64,000 nucleotides of DNA from Auanema rhodensis (lineage: Eukaryota > Nematoda > Chromadorea > Rhabditida > Rhabditidae): assembly GCA_964057225.1 (NCBI GenBank), contig OZ059896.1, positions 15,326,501-15,390,500 on the forward strand, given 5' to 3'. How positions within the stretch are numbered: the first letter of the stretch is position 1; every line of letters begins with the position of its first letter. Of this stretch, positions 30,299 through 60,644 are shown piece by piece. The notes under the pieces are model-generated. The model saw nothing but the letters and a program-made list of their open reading frames with translations. It ran no database searches and was not told the DNA's origin. A program made the position numbers and the translations under genes.

Positions 30299-31717
30299 AT
30301 GTTAACTTCAATTCTTCTAAGTCTTCTAAGTTTTGCAACGATTACAGGATTTTGTATAACTATTGTTGTTTTAATTCCGGTATCTATATTAGCCTTCAGG
30401 TATAATATTTATAATTATAAATATATCATAAATCTTGAATATTAGGAGAAAATCTTCACCAATTTACTATATTGCTGTTTCTAATCTTTTAATTGATTGT
30501 ATTCTACTGTTTACAACCATATGTTATATCATTCCTGCATTCATATTCCAAGTAAAACATGTTTAACATCAGCTTCATGCTTAAACTGTTATTTCTAATA
30601 TAGACATGGATTTTTGCTGATGGTGGTAATAGTGAAGCTGTTAAGCTTGTTTCGGATATTTTTAGATTTTGCTGGTTTTTCACATCAGCTTCACATCTAA
30701 CTGCCTCTCTTAATAGGTAAATTTGAACCAATTATATAATAATAATCAATCAATATTTTAAATATTTTAAAGAGTAACTGTTGTATGTTTTCCTACATAT
30801 AACATATTTACACATAAACTTGTTAAAATATATGTTGTAATAAGTTTCTTTATTAATATATTTTTAACTATATTAACTCAACGTACATTACCATGTTGTG
30901 CGTAAGTTCTTCAAGTTGAATGATAATATTAATCTTTGAAACTTTAAGAATTGCTGTTGATATTGATTTATATTCATATACATATAGATTTATTGATAAT
31001 CTTACTAACTATGCTGATATCTATATTGATTTACCATATTGTCTAACAACAACTGTTATATGTGCTATAAGCTATACAACTGTATGAGTTTATTTTTAAA
31101 TTTTCAATAGATACATCTTTCATATTTTTTGAATAGCATTATTTAAACTTGATCTTAAACCTCTCAAACCTAAGCTCCAAGCTTAAATTTAACTTCAGAT
31201 CATAATGAGCTTAAACATCAGAGTATGATAGAAACTTTTATTCAATTAAAGGGTATCTAAATGGTTTCTAATTTTTTTTAGATTGTACTTCATGTTAGAC
31301 AATCAACAAAGAATTATACACTCAGCCAAACTATTCGACAAAAAAGAAAAGTTCAAGAGTATACGTGAGATAGATCATTCAATCAATTGGATAAAATAAT
31401 TTTTTTAGTTATGCCATACAATTCTGTGCCATTTCTGTGTTTTACCTTATAGCTTGGATCATGTTTCGACTTTTGCCATATTCCATAATAACATATGAAG
31501 CTTCATTGAGTTGGTTGATCATTAGCCCAATTACAGTATCTATTACCTGTAGTGCTAATGGCATTATTTATCTTTTAACCAATAAAGAAGTAATTAATTC
31601 TATCATAATATTCTCAAAAAATAGTAAATTTAATTATAGGTTCGACGAATTATAGAAAAACGTATAATTTCAATCGGAAGAGGGAATTCTGCTGTTTCAA
31701 TTATTAAAACTTATTGA
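30299..31717 (+). CDS. Nematode chemoreceptor-like seven-transmembrane GPCR (Srx-like)
   Basis: Eight exons joined in phase (30299-30399, 30446-30551, 30604-30716, 30773-30901, 30949-31081, 31282-31364, 31409-31589, 31640-31717) give 307 residues, a usual length for nematode chemosensory receptors. The protein is very hydrophobic with about seven membrane segments. Helix 1 starts near the N-terminus, SLNRVTVVCFP follows TM3 where this superfamily has its N-R motif, a basic loop (IRQKRKVQ) precedes TM6, and CSANGIIYLLTNKEVRR closes TM7. This fits the Srx family best by eye; another nematode GPCR family is possible. It would act in sensory-neuron plasma membrane; the ligand is unknown. An in-frame stop lies shortly upstream, supporting the ATG. 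The gene sits inside a broken 5S-U4 array. Confidence 0.72.
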
Positions 31718-31804
31718 AATTTTTTATATCTTATTATAAAAAACAAATAAACAGAATTATGAACAATTGAATTCAACCGTTCCTTCTAATTTGGTTTGGA
31801 AAAT

Positions 31805-31840
31805 TGACGCGTCATGAGAAAAATGACGTCATTTCACGTG
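31805..31840. promoter_or_regulatory. Cluster of three palindromes in the 5S-U4 unit, copy B
   Basis: TGACGCGTCA (31805-31814), AAATGACGTCATTT (31821-31834) and CACGTG (31835-31840) follow closely. They resemble CRE/ATF- and E-box-type protein sites. They lie beyond the 3' end of U4, where the next 5S gene of an intact array would be preceded by them. A regulatory role is inference. Confidence 0.5.
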
Positions 31841-31857
31841 GAACAATCTTCCATAAT

Positions 31858-32006
31858 ATGCTAATCAGCCTTATCAGGCATTCAAAAATTGCGTATATCA
31901 CCCATGTTTCAGGGAATATCGCGGGTAATTGGGAAAAGTTTTCAACCAGCAATAAACGCACCTCGGCAAAGCCTCATTGGTCACGTTATCACCACTGCGC
32001 AAAGCT
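31858..32006 (-). ncRNA. U4 spliceosomal snRNA, copy 1
   Basis: The minus strand starts AGCTTTGCGCAGTGG. It contains the conserved U6-pairing and 5' stem-loop stretch (CCAATGAGGCTTTGCCGAGG), the AACTTTTCCCAATTACCCGC block, and a Sm-type site AATTTTTGA (31882-31890). A 3' hairpin follows, ATGC-(C)-TGAT paired with ATTAGCAT. The length of about 149 nt fits U4. U4 base-pairs with U6 in the U4/U6.U5 tri-snRNP. It differs from copy 2 at nt 16 and in the 3' loop. It lies downstream of the complete 5S gene on the same strand. Confidence 0.93.
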
Positions 32007-32100
32007 GTCTAACAGTTGACTCGGAAAACGAAAGCATTTCTAGTTAACCGTATACCATATAGGTAACTAAAGATGATAAACTATATGAAAATATGAGAAA

Positions 32101-32109
32101 AAGGAAAAA
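32101..32109 (-). terminator. Pol III T-run terminator of 5S rRNA
   Basis: On the minus strand the 5S 3' end (GTAAGC) is followed at once by TTTTT and, after CC, another T5. Such T-runs terminate RNA polymerase III. Confidence 0.8.
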
Positions 32110-32227
32110 GCTTACGGCACCCGGGATTCCCAAGCCGTCTCCGATCCAAGTACTAACCGGGCCCAACGTTGCTTGACTTGCCAGATCGGACGGGATGGCG
32201 TACTTTCAACGTGGTATGGTCGTAAGC
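32110..32227 (-). rRNA. 5S ribosomal RNA
   Basis: 118 nt on the minus strand, from GCTTACGACCATACCACG to GGGTGCCGTAAGC. The ends are complementary (helix I). The body carries the typical metazoan 5S sequence (CCGTCCGATCTGGCAAGTCAAGC and GTTAGTACTTGGATCGGAGACGGC in pieces), including the internal promoter region. It is transcribed by Pol III and forms part of the large ribosomal subunit. This is the only complete 5S copy in the window and is linked to U4 on the same strand. Confidence 0.96.
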
Positions 32228-32295
32228 GAATGCTTACCTTTCTTTTCAGAATATGTATGGAGTGCAACCGTTCCTTCTAATTTGGTTTTGAAAAT

Positions 32296-32331
32296 TGACG
32301 CGTCATGAGAAAAATGACGTCATTTCACGTG
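32296..32331. promoter_or_regulatory. Cluster of three palindromes in the 5S-U4 unit, copy C
   Basis: The same TGACGCGTCA (32296-32305), AAATGACGTCATTT (32312-32325) and CACGTG (32326-32331) cluster as in copy B. Here it lies 69-104 bp upstream of the complete 5S gene and downstream of U4 copy 2. Confidence 0.5.
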
Positions 32332-32348
32332 GAACAATCTACCATAAT

Positions 32349-32497
32349 ATGCTAATCAGCATTATCAGGCATTCAAAAATTGCGTATATCACCCATGTTT
32401 CAGGGAATATCGCGGGTAATTGGGAAAAGTTTTCAACCAGCAATAAACGCACCTCGGCAAAGCCTCATTGGTCACGTTATCGCCACTGCGCAAAGCT
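32349..32497 (-). ncRNA. U4 spliceosomal snRNA, copy 2
   Basis: Same length and architecture as copy 1 (5' AGCTTTGCGC, U6-pairing region, Sm-type site and 3' hairpin). Differences from copy 1 are C instead of T at nt 16 and T instead of G in the 3' loop. Its upstream 44 bp are nearly the same as those of copy 1, so both may be expressed. It lies 121 bp upstream of the complete 5S gene. Confidence 0.93.
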
Positions 32498-32793
32498 GTC
32501 TAACAGTTGTCTCCGAAAACGAAAGCATTTCTAGTTAACCGTATACCATATAGGTAACTAAAGATGATAAACTATATGAAAATATGAGAAAAAGGAAAAC
32601 AGCTATTCACCCGAATTTTGACATGCTCAAGTACAGTTAAAAGCTGTGAATGTCGAATGATGCTACCCTATCTGTGTTACCTTTAATATAATAAAATTAT
32701 TTTAACTATATCATATAAATTTAAAAAATTTAAAAATAAAATTTAATATAATTTATATTTACAATAAAAACAATTATGTACAACACGAAGACT

Positions 32794-52706
<19,913 letters not shown>

Positions 52707-55675
52707 CGATGGCAAGACGACATTTGGATAAAAACTTCTGAAATATCAATGAATGACTGATAGATGGCTATATGAATGAAGTGGTATGAAGGACAACATG
52801 CACAGAAATAACTAAAAAGGGAATAGAAGAAGAAGATTGTCATTTCATAGTTTCAGACTAGCAAATGAGAAAAGGAAAATTCGAGGGAAATCGATATTAA
52901 AATAGAAATGAATGAGAAATGGCAGGTAAATCATATACATATGGCAATTTTCAAATGTTTAACTGAGAAAGTTGAAAGAAAACCTTAGATAATCATAGTG
53001 TAAGTTGTAAGCAACTAAAAACGTGAAAGCTGGAAACAAGCTCTAAGGAGAGAACTTAGAAAGAATAAAGAAAATTATGGAATGAAAATGCTTAAAAGGT
53101 AGTTATTAATCAAGCTTTCAAATCAGTCCATTGTTTGTTTGTTTCCACTCTTCAAAAAAAAGTCATTGGAGCATTTTTTTTTCTCCTTCATTATTTCTTT
53201 ACGACATAAAGAGAGAGGGAGGAAAAGAGATCCGGAAATGGCTGAATAACACAAATTGAATATAGAAAAGTTTAGAAATACTTATGAATATATTTAGAAA
53301 TATACTTTCGAATATAGAAAATAATATAACAGACTTTCCATTGGAAGATCGGTTAGAGAATTAGCCGTATACGTCTGTTAAAAGGGGCGGGACTAAACCA
53401 GAGGGAGGGGGTAAATAAGAGAGAATAGAAATACACATATAAGAGAGAGACTGAGAGAGAAACTGAGCAATTCTCGGCTGTCGACTACCTCTAAACGGCC
53501 TGAACATTCGATGTCCACAGCAAGGAGGAAGAAGGAGAAGAAGAAGAAGAAAAAGGGGCGTGCCCCTCCTCCTGCAGTCAGCCCAACCAACTGCACCATG
53601 TAATGGTGAGGCCAGAAGAAGGGCGGGACCTGGAAATTTGCATACGCGTAGATGGTTAAGCAATCGGATTAGAAAGGAACGGACAATGGGCATTAGTAAG
53701 GACAATATTGATATAAGGCAATTTAAAAAGGAAAATATGAAAGTACCTTTTAAGGATTGTAATCTAAGATTACATGAAGAATAAGGAAGAGAGAAGAGAA
53801 GAATTGACGTCAAGAATTTCGTAGAATGTGTTTGATGTGAAGCAGTTTATCTCATTGGCTTTAATTGAAACATTCTGATACAAGTATTTCTGCCATCCAA
53901 GTTTTGATCTCATTGCGTATGGCTGACTTCAAACATCGTATCTGAAAGAAAGTAATAGAAAATATAAAAATATTATTGGCATCAAAGAAAATTACAATAT
54001 CAAAGACACCTAAGTTAAGAAGCAAAGAGTAAAACACAAGTAATATAGGAAAAGTAAAAATCAGGAGAGGTTGAGTCGAACAATATGAGTAAGAAGGAGA
54101 GATGATGCTACGAGAGAGATAGAGGAACGCACTGAAAAAAACGGAGCAGTAGTTTTCATTGTGCTCTAACTTTTCTTTATCAAGAAGAACTTCATTTTCA
54201 GATGAACATGTCTGAAGCATAACAGAGAATGCGTAGCGCACAAGACATGCATCAAAACAATTTCCATAATATAGTTATTAAACTTAAAAATGCAATTCGA
54301 GAGAAGCTTTTCATACACAAAAGTTATTGAGGGAGTATTTGAAGAGAAAACGAGCACACAGAGAGAAAGAGAGAGAGAGAATAAAAGAAGAGCGACATCT
54401 GTAAATGTAAGCCGAATGCCTGTCATGTTTAATGCTGAAAAGCTATTTGGATATTAATGATGAAAGATTAAAGCCTTGAAAAACGTCTCAGTACAAGATT
54501 ATGCTCTCTTGTTCTCACTAACTTTAATATTATTGAATGAAAAGTATTTGCGCTTGTTAGTATTTCTTACAAATGTTCATAATATTACAATACATATAGT
54601 TATTACAAGCATTTGAAGAATAAAAGAAGAGTTATAAAACAAAACAAAAAAAGGTTAGTTATGTTCAATGATAAACATGATGCAAATAATAAAAAAAACT
54701 TCAGACAATACTTAACCACGTACTTAATTTAGCATCTGCCTTTGTTCGTTAAGAAAAAAAAGAAAGTTTTGACCAAAAAACAACGCTCAAAGCTAAATAT
54801 GCTAATGAAGGCATACATGCGAACAGTTAGCATTCAAACATTTTCATTTCCAGAAGCTGCACATCCACGAACGGTTGTATTTGGCAGGTATGTTGTAGCA
54901 TTGTTTTTTACTTCAAACTGTTTTTTTAATTTCTTTTTTCTTTTTAATGTTATTTAAAATGATGCTGCTGCTTTTAATTTGCTTAGGCCTACCACTATGA
55001 GTATATACAGATGTTTGCGATTCCAATAAATTTGAAATTAAAATTCGAATAAAAAATTCAATTACCATGATGCATTCACTACTAGTCTCCATAGTATTTG
55101 TTCTCGTGTTCCTGCTCATTTTCTCATAATTATTGTTCTTGTGCAACAGACTTAATTGTTGCAAGGGGGATGCGCTTTGATTGAATGCTAACTAAGCAAA
55201 CCGTTCAGCCACCTGGTAGTCATGTCCTTTTTCCGGAAATCGTTGTCATGCTTGTTTTCTAATCGCTTCTTCTTTGCCTACTTCCCTTTCACTTTGAAGA
55301 TCCTTGTGCCAATAACATCGATCATTGCTTTTCTTTAAGTGAATATGCATGTCTATCTAAGTAATAGTAGAGAATTGTTACAAATGGCTACTCTCCTTGA
55401 CAAATGATCTGATGCATCGGCAGATGGTTTACAATTTATAGCCTCTCATCCTTTACCACATACTATCTAAGATATTCTTCTTAATGAGCATCATTACAAG
55501 ATCTTAAAAAGCGATAGTGAGATCAATGAAACTGCTTGCTTGTCTAGGATCCTGTATTGATAGCAAGGGCTCGATAGGTCTATGGTCATTGATCAAACAG
55601 TTCTCATGATTGGTACAAATTAATTTATTTAGGCAAGATTGGTGATTTTTTTTAATATATTTCGTATAATGGCAT
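52707..55675. other. Intergenic region upstream of the phosphatase gene
   Basis: No gene recognised on either strand. It contains the presumed promoter of the phosphatase gene and the 3' flank of gta-1. Unusual for this window is a GC-rich patch at about 53380-53640 with two GGGCGGGAC motifs and a GGGGC-GT-GCCCC hairpin. Confidence 0.6.
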
Positions 55676-58600
55676 TTACAATTGCTTAAGAGCTTTGTCA
55701 AGAAGTTCGAAGGTAAGATCGGCATGCTTCTTTTGATAAACCAAGGATGGTCTGAAACGAAGGGAACGGTCCCCACATCCTCCACAATGAAGTCCTAAGC
55801 CGATGGCCTGAAATATTACTATTAACTTACTCTATTAGGTATGTAACAAACCTTGTCAACGAGTTGATCCCTAAGGGCAGCAGTTGGAAGATCAACGGCT
55901 GCGAAAGTTCCTAATCCTCTAGCTTGTGTCAATTTGTTGGAATGCTTAGCCTGTAAAATTCAAAATTAGTGACAGATTCTAGCTTTTTGTGAAAATAGAA
56001 AAAGGCAAATTTGAAAAGCAAGAATGATCATTTGATGCATTACCATCAAGTTGTCAGTTGGTCATTTTCACTTATTCAGATCAACAGTTGGTGTTGCGGA
56101 AAATAAAAAAAGTTCAAATTACCTGAAGTTCGCTAAGATATTTCTGGAAAACTTCTCCGACGTCCTTTGACTGTTGGATAAGGTTGTCTCTCTTGATAAC
56201 CTCAATGGCTTTTTCCAAAAGGAAAAGCTTAGTTGGATCGCCCATCCAGGTGTTGTAAATTCTGTAGGCCTAAAAATGAAAATCATTTTATCGGAATACA
56301 TATGAATATAGCTAGATATTTTTTGGAAAATAACAAAACAACATACTTCCTTGATGCGCAGATTCTCTGAGTAGAAATATCCTCCGGTCAACAACTTCTT
56401 AGAGAAGGTAACCATATCAGGGGGGGAAGAGAGATTCCAATGCTCGTGAGCCCACATGTTTCCAGTAGCTCCACCACCAGTTTGGACCTATTTTAATATA
56501 ATATAACTATAATTACAATTATTATTAAAATACCTCATCAACGATGAACACAACTCCATTCTGCTTGGTAATATCTCTTAATCCTTGGAAGAATTGAGGG
56601 CTTCCATAGTTGTCACCTCCCTCAGCTTGAATTGGTTCAACAATAATGGCAGCGACATCGTTATCCTTCAATTTGATTTTAATAAGAAAACAGTGGGCAT
56701 TTCAAACCTTCTTCTTCCACTCAGCAATTTTTTCCTTCACATCCTGAAGGCATTCTTTATCTTGTTGGTCGTTGTAAGCTTTATTGTCAGCCAAAGGATA
56801 CTTGTACCGTGGGAATTTAGCAATTGGCCAGTCAAGGGCTGGGATATCAACCTTAAAATATTAATATTTAATTAGTAACTCTAGCTGAAAATCAAACCTT
56901 GTGAACAGCCTTGCTTCTTGTGACAGAAAGCATGCACAAAGAGCGTCCGTGGAAAGCTCCCTAAATAAATTAAATACCTTATTGTTGTAACGTCGTACAA
57001 AATATTTTACCTGAAATCCTAAAACGGACAAACGTGGAGTTCCTGGCTTCTGTTGAACCATACAGCTGTCAAGATGAGCTTGATCTGGAGGGTTGCCACC
57101 ACGTCTCTGGGTCATATACCTTAAAAAATAATTTCAGTTTTTGAAAGGATTAGTTGTTTGAATTACCAGATAAAGGCAGTCTTGATGGCATTCTCGTTAG
57201 CTGATGTTCCGCAAAGCATAGTTTGGACGGCCTGAACATATTTAATTAAACTTTCACTGAAAAGTTGCATTTTTACTTTAAGTCCCTTTGGAGCAACAGC
57301 GGTAAGAGCATTGCTAATTCCGTCAGCGAAATCTGTACGTGGGAAAGATCCGAGAGCTGGTCGAGAAACCAAAGAAGTCTTAAAAGGTAAAATTTGATAA
57401 AAATTAGATTAAACTAGTGACACATTGAAAAATTAAAACAAAAAAACATATTGATATCTATATTACGAGAGAAAGATAAGATTTTCGATCTTTTCTAAGT
57501 ATTTTTAGCTGAAAGAAAGAGAAAGGGTAATTAACAGAGACTAAGAAAGAAAGAGAGAATAAGAGAAAGCGAAAAAAGATAGAGAGATAGAATAGATAAA
57601 ACAAACTCACAATCAGCTTATCAGAGCTAGCGACCTTAACCAAATCAGGATGGTTATAACCAAGTGGTAGCGATGAGATTTGAGTGTAAACATCAAGAAG
57701 GGTATTTCCTAAAAAAGAAATAAAGTAGATGGAGTGTAAAGCTGGCTGAAAAGACAATAGCTACTTACCATCAGCATCGACAACGTAGTTACCAAATGAC
57801 TTTTCGTAGTCAACAAAGAATCGAACAGATGTGGTTTGCTGAAATGATAATGAATGAATTTTAGGCAATCTTTGGTCGCCTTTTCTAGTAATTCTGGTTA
57901 TGGAACATCATGTGGCTTGAAATCAAACAAAAATGTTTTTCGATATACATGAACTTCACATATATATTTAACAATATAGCAACCTCCATCGTTAAACTCT
58001 AATTGATAAGCCCAAATTGCCAAAAGACAGTTGCTGTCCTGTTGTTCCTTTTCCGTTCTTTTTGTCTTGCTCTCTCTCTCTGTCGCACTTTATCTATTTT
58101 CCCCTCTTCTCCATACTATGGTTTCTGGTGTAACAATCAACGTGATAGAAGAAAGTCTCGGTCAAATCACGCCACTATCAGTTCCAGAAAATGTTAATGT
58201 CAGCTTTCTTTGTTTTTGAGATCAGCAATGAACATACATGAATTGGGTCCATCCTCTTCTTCAATTCTTGAGACTTGGGCCCGGGAAGAGCAGTACGGAC
58301 TGAAGGCCCGGAAGGCTCTTGGCAAGCGATGCCGCTGGCACATCGGGCAGCTGAAAATAGTTTTTTCATCTTTTCAATCGTTTATACAAGACAAGAGCTC
58401 TTGCAAATAGATTATAACAACGCAAAAAGCTAAATTATATATTGAAGCAGCGGAATTTGTTGGCCGTTACACTCCCCTTCAATGCTGTTTCAGCATTTGA
58501 ATCCAAAAGAAGCATTCAATATTTTTGAAAACCGCACTCGCTTACTCACACATAATGCTAGTAGGCTTTCATGAAACGTGAAAGTAAAATAATCATTCAA

Positions 58601-58838
58601 AATAGATACAAAGAACCACGTGTGGAAGCAGTTAGTCATTTGTTACAACAAAAAATCAGAGTTCGTAATAGACAAAAAAAAGGAGGAATATAATAGCAAA
58701 GCTTCAATATTTATAAACAAGATATTAACAGCTTATTGCAAAAATACTTTTGAAGAATATTATGAGAAAAATATTTAAATCTTTGAAAAAAAGCTTACCT
58801 GAAATGGAAGAATAACGACCACTCACTCGGGAGAGCAT
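55676..58838 (-). CDS. gta-1: 4-aminobutyrate aminotransferase, mitochondrial (GABA transaminase)
   Basis: PLP enzyme converting GABA and 2-oxoglutarate to succinic semialdehyde and glutamate in mitochondria. 14 exons keep phase (484 aa): 58799-58838, 58238-58350, 57769-57838, 57611-57708, 57277-57378, 57167-57231, 57011-57119, 56898-56960, 56708-56851, 56534-56665, 56347-56487, 56123-56269, 55852-55950, 55676-55807. The N-terminus [13 protein letters not shown] is basic and serine-rich, fitting a mitochondrial presequence. Class III aminotransferase signatures include [22 protein letters not shown] and [10 protein letters not shown], with the PLP lysine at about 342; the C-terminus has [12 protein letters not shown]. 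The mammalian Cys-x-x-Cys that binds a 2Fe-2S cluster is here CGTSA, so the second Cys is missing. Length matches C. elegans GTA-1 (about 483). It lies downstream of mspn-1 on the same strand. Confidence 0.97.
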
Positions 58839-59237
58839 AGTTGAAAGCAATGTCAAAGAGAAATATGGAGGCGTGGCTAGTAGAAAGCGCCTCTATTGAC
58901 CCGCCTATAAGAAAGGCAAGAAAAACACCGTTAAGAACAAGATACTCTTCCATCCGAAAAATTTTGCTTTTATACTGCTTTATTACAATGTAGACTAGAT
59001 GTCACATATTGTGCAATTAGAACATAATTCCTTGAAAACATTCAATTTGCTTCTAACTAACTAAACAATCAATGACAAATATATATATATATATATGTAT
59101 ATGTATATGAACAATTATATAAAATTTGGAACTATAGAATTCTAGGAAAACATTAAAAAAATATGGCATACGTATTGAGCAGTGAAATTTTTAAATTAAA
59201 AAAAAGTGAAAAAGTAGATCAAGTTCGGTTTGAAGTT
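58839..59237 (-). other. mspn-1 to gta-1 intergenic gap
   Basis: 399 bp between the mspn-1 stop and the gta-1 start on the same strand. It is AT-rich with a short TA tract near 59080. On the minus strand a TTTCTTATAG acceptor-like site about 65 bp before the gta-1 ATG could be a trans-splice site. The gap is larger than typical operon spacing but does not exclude cotranscription. Confidence 0.5.
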
Positions 59238-60644
59238 CTAATCTAAGCAGTGATCCACCATCATTCGCACATCCCTTTTGTATTTGGTGACTGCTGTTCG
59301 CATATCAGACTGTGTAAGCTTTTCATAATCTGTCAAAGATCCTTGAAGCTTTTTAGTAGCTTTAGCTCTAATAACAACGGCGATTCGGCAAACCTGAAAA
59401 TGATTACATTTGACAATGTTTTGTCTCATCGGTATACTTCTTTTAAATCCGAACCAGAAAGTCCTTCTGTTTGCTCAGCAATTTCTACGAGATCTGTTGC
59501 TGATGTATCATGCTCTTTCAGTATTACCTTCAAAACGTTTTTAGTATTTCAAATAGATTTCAGAGATTTCATTGACACCTGTAGTATTTTTGCTCTCTGA
59601 GACGTATTGGGGAGATCAACTTTAAATTTCGCAGGAAGTCTTCGCAATATTGCACCATCAACATCCTTTGGTCTATTAGTAGCTCCGATAACAATAATCT
59701 AGAGAAAATGAATAAAATGTGGCATCTATTACACGATACCTGATCATTAGTGCTAGCAAAGCCATCCCACAAAGTCATAAATTGAGCTTTCATCATAGCT
59801 GTGGCTTCGTGATCATGTGTCTGCCTATCTCTCAAAAATGAATCTACAATAAAAAAATTTAATTTACGTGCCAACACTAAGTAAACCGAGAACACTTTTT
59901 GTGGTAATTTATTCTCATTCTTTCAAAGATTTTGAGGGATTCTCTTCAACATAAACATACCTATCTCATCTATAAATACAATAGTGGGCTGGAACTTGGC
60001 AGCAACACTAAATACCGCAGCAGCGAGTTTCTGAGACTCTCCATACCACTTATCGGTAAGATTAGAAACTTGAAGATTTATAAATCTTAATTTATTCATG
60101 GCTCGTGTTGTTTATATTTGATATACCTGCATCCAGCAGACCTGGCTAAAGCTTTAGCAATTAAAGTTTTTCCACAGCCTGGTGGTCCATATAATAGAAC
60201 ACCCTTTGGTGGGCACAATAGTTTGTTGTTTGTTTCAGCAGCTAGCCCTAAGGGCATTATTACCCTATCTTGTAATTCTTCCACCAATTCTTCGTACCCT
60301 CCTTAACATAGTTAGAATTGTAAGGATATCCCTATATATACTTGCCAATTTCATCCCAAGTAGCACCAGAACTTTGACTACATACAAATTGTGTTGCAAT
60401 TCTCAGTTCATGTTCTGTTAACTCGACACTTCTATCCATCCCCAACTCAGCAAACAATTTAGCGACCTACACGTGTGATAATACCCCTGATTCCGTAGAA
60501 CTGTCGAACCTGTTTCTTGTTCTCTTCTTTACTAGCATAACCAGGATCCAGGTACCGAACCATGTATCGAACAGATAAATACGACAGAGCGGCCGCAGCC
60601 GCTAGTCTCAACCCTATACTTATAAGTTCTGCTCTGTCAGACAT
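59238..60644 (-). CDS. mspn-1: Msp1/ATAD1-type outer mitochondrial membrane AAA ATPase
   Basis: Membrane-anchored AAA ATPase that extracts mislocalised tail-anchored proteins from the mitochondrial outer membrane. Eight exons in phase (341 aa): 60510-60644, 60346-60466, 60127-60301, 59961-60085, 59740-59843, 59579-59698, 59438-59527, 59238-59393. An N-terminal TM is at about residues 7-25. Walker A GPPGCGKT is at about 124-131, Walker B IVFIDEID at about 179-186, with [13 protein letters not shown], the sensor region GATNRP, and the RRLP arginine finger. The second intron (60302-60345) has a GC donor (G|GCAAGT); no GT donor there keeps the frame. The start ATG directly follows an AG acceptor. 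Length matches yeast-to-human Msp1/ATAD1. Confidence 0.96.

Larger units (their letters stand above)
31774..32264 (-). repeat. 5S-U4 tandem repeat unit, copy B (491 bp)
   Basis: A complete unit, measured from CAACCG at 31774 to the same motif at 32265. On the minus strand it carries, in transcription order, 5S rRNA (32227 to 32110), a 103-bp spacer with the 5S terminator and the U4 upstream region, and U4 snRNA (32006 to 31858). It starts immediately after the inserted receptor segment. Confidence 0.93.
32265..32599 (-). repeat. 5S-U4 tandem repeat unit, partial copy C
   Basis: Repeats copy B from CAACCGTTCC through the palindromes, U4 and its upstream flank. It stops at AAGGAAAA, where the 3' end of the next 5S gene should begin; unrelated sequence follows. 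The right end of the array is therefore at the 5S boundary. Confidence 0.9.

Noticed and set aside
31804-32019. 71- and 79-codon ORFs at 31804-32019 and 32295-32534
   Set aside because: Both are antisense readings of the U4 genes and their flanks.
53361-53813. 150-codon minus-strand ORF
   Set aside because: Rich in Leu/Pro/Ser from CT-type sequence. It overlaps the GC-rich patch and shows no family motifs.
54742-54957. Lysine-rich + strand ORF with a possible 33-nt exon (acceptor near 54853, GTATGT donor near 54887)
   Set aside because: Too short and isolated; no neighbouring exon or protein family recognised.
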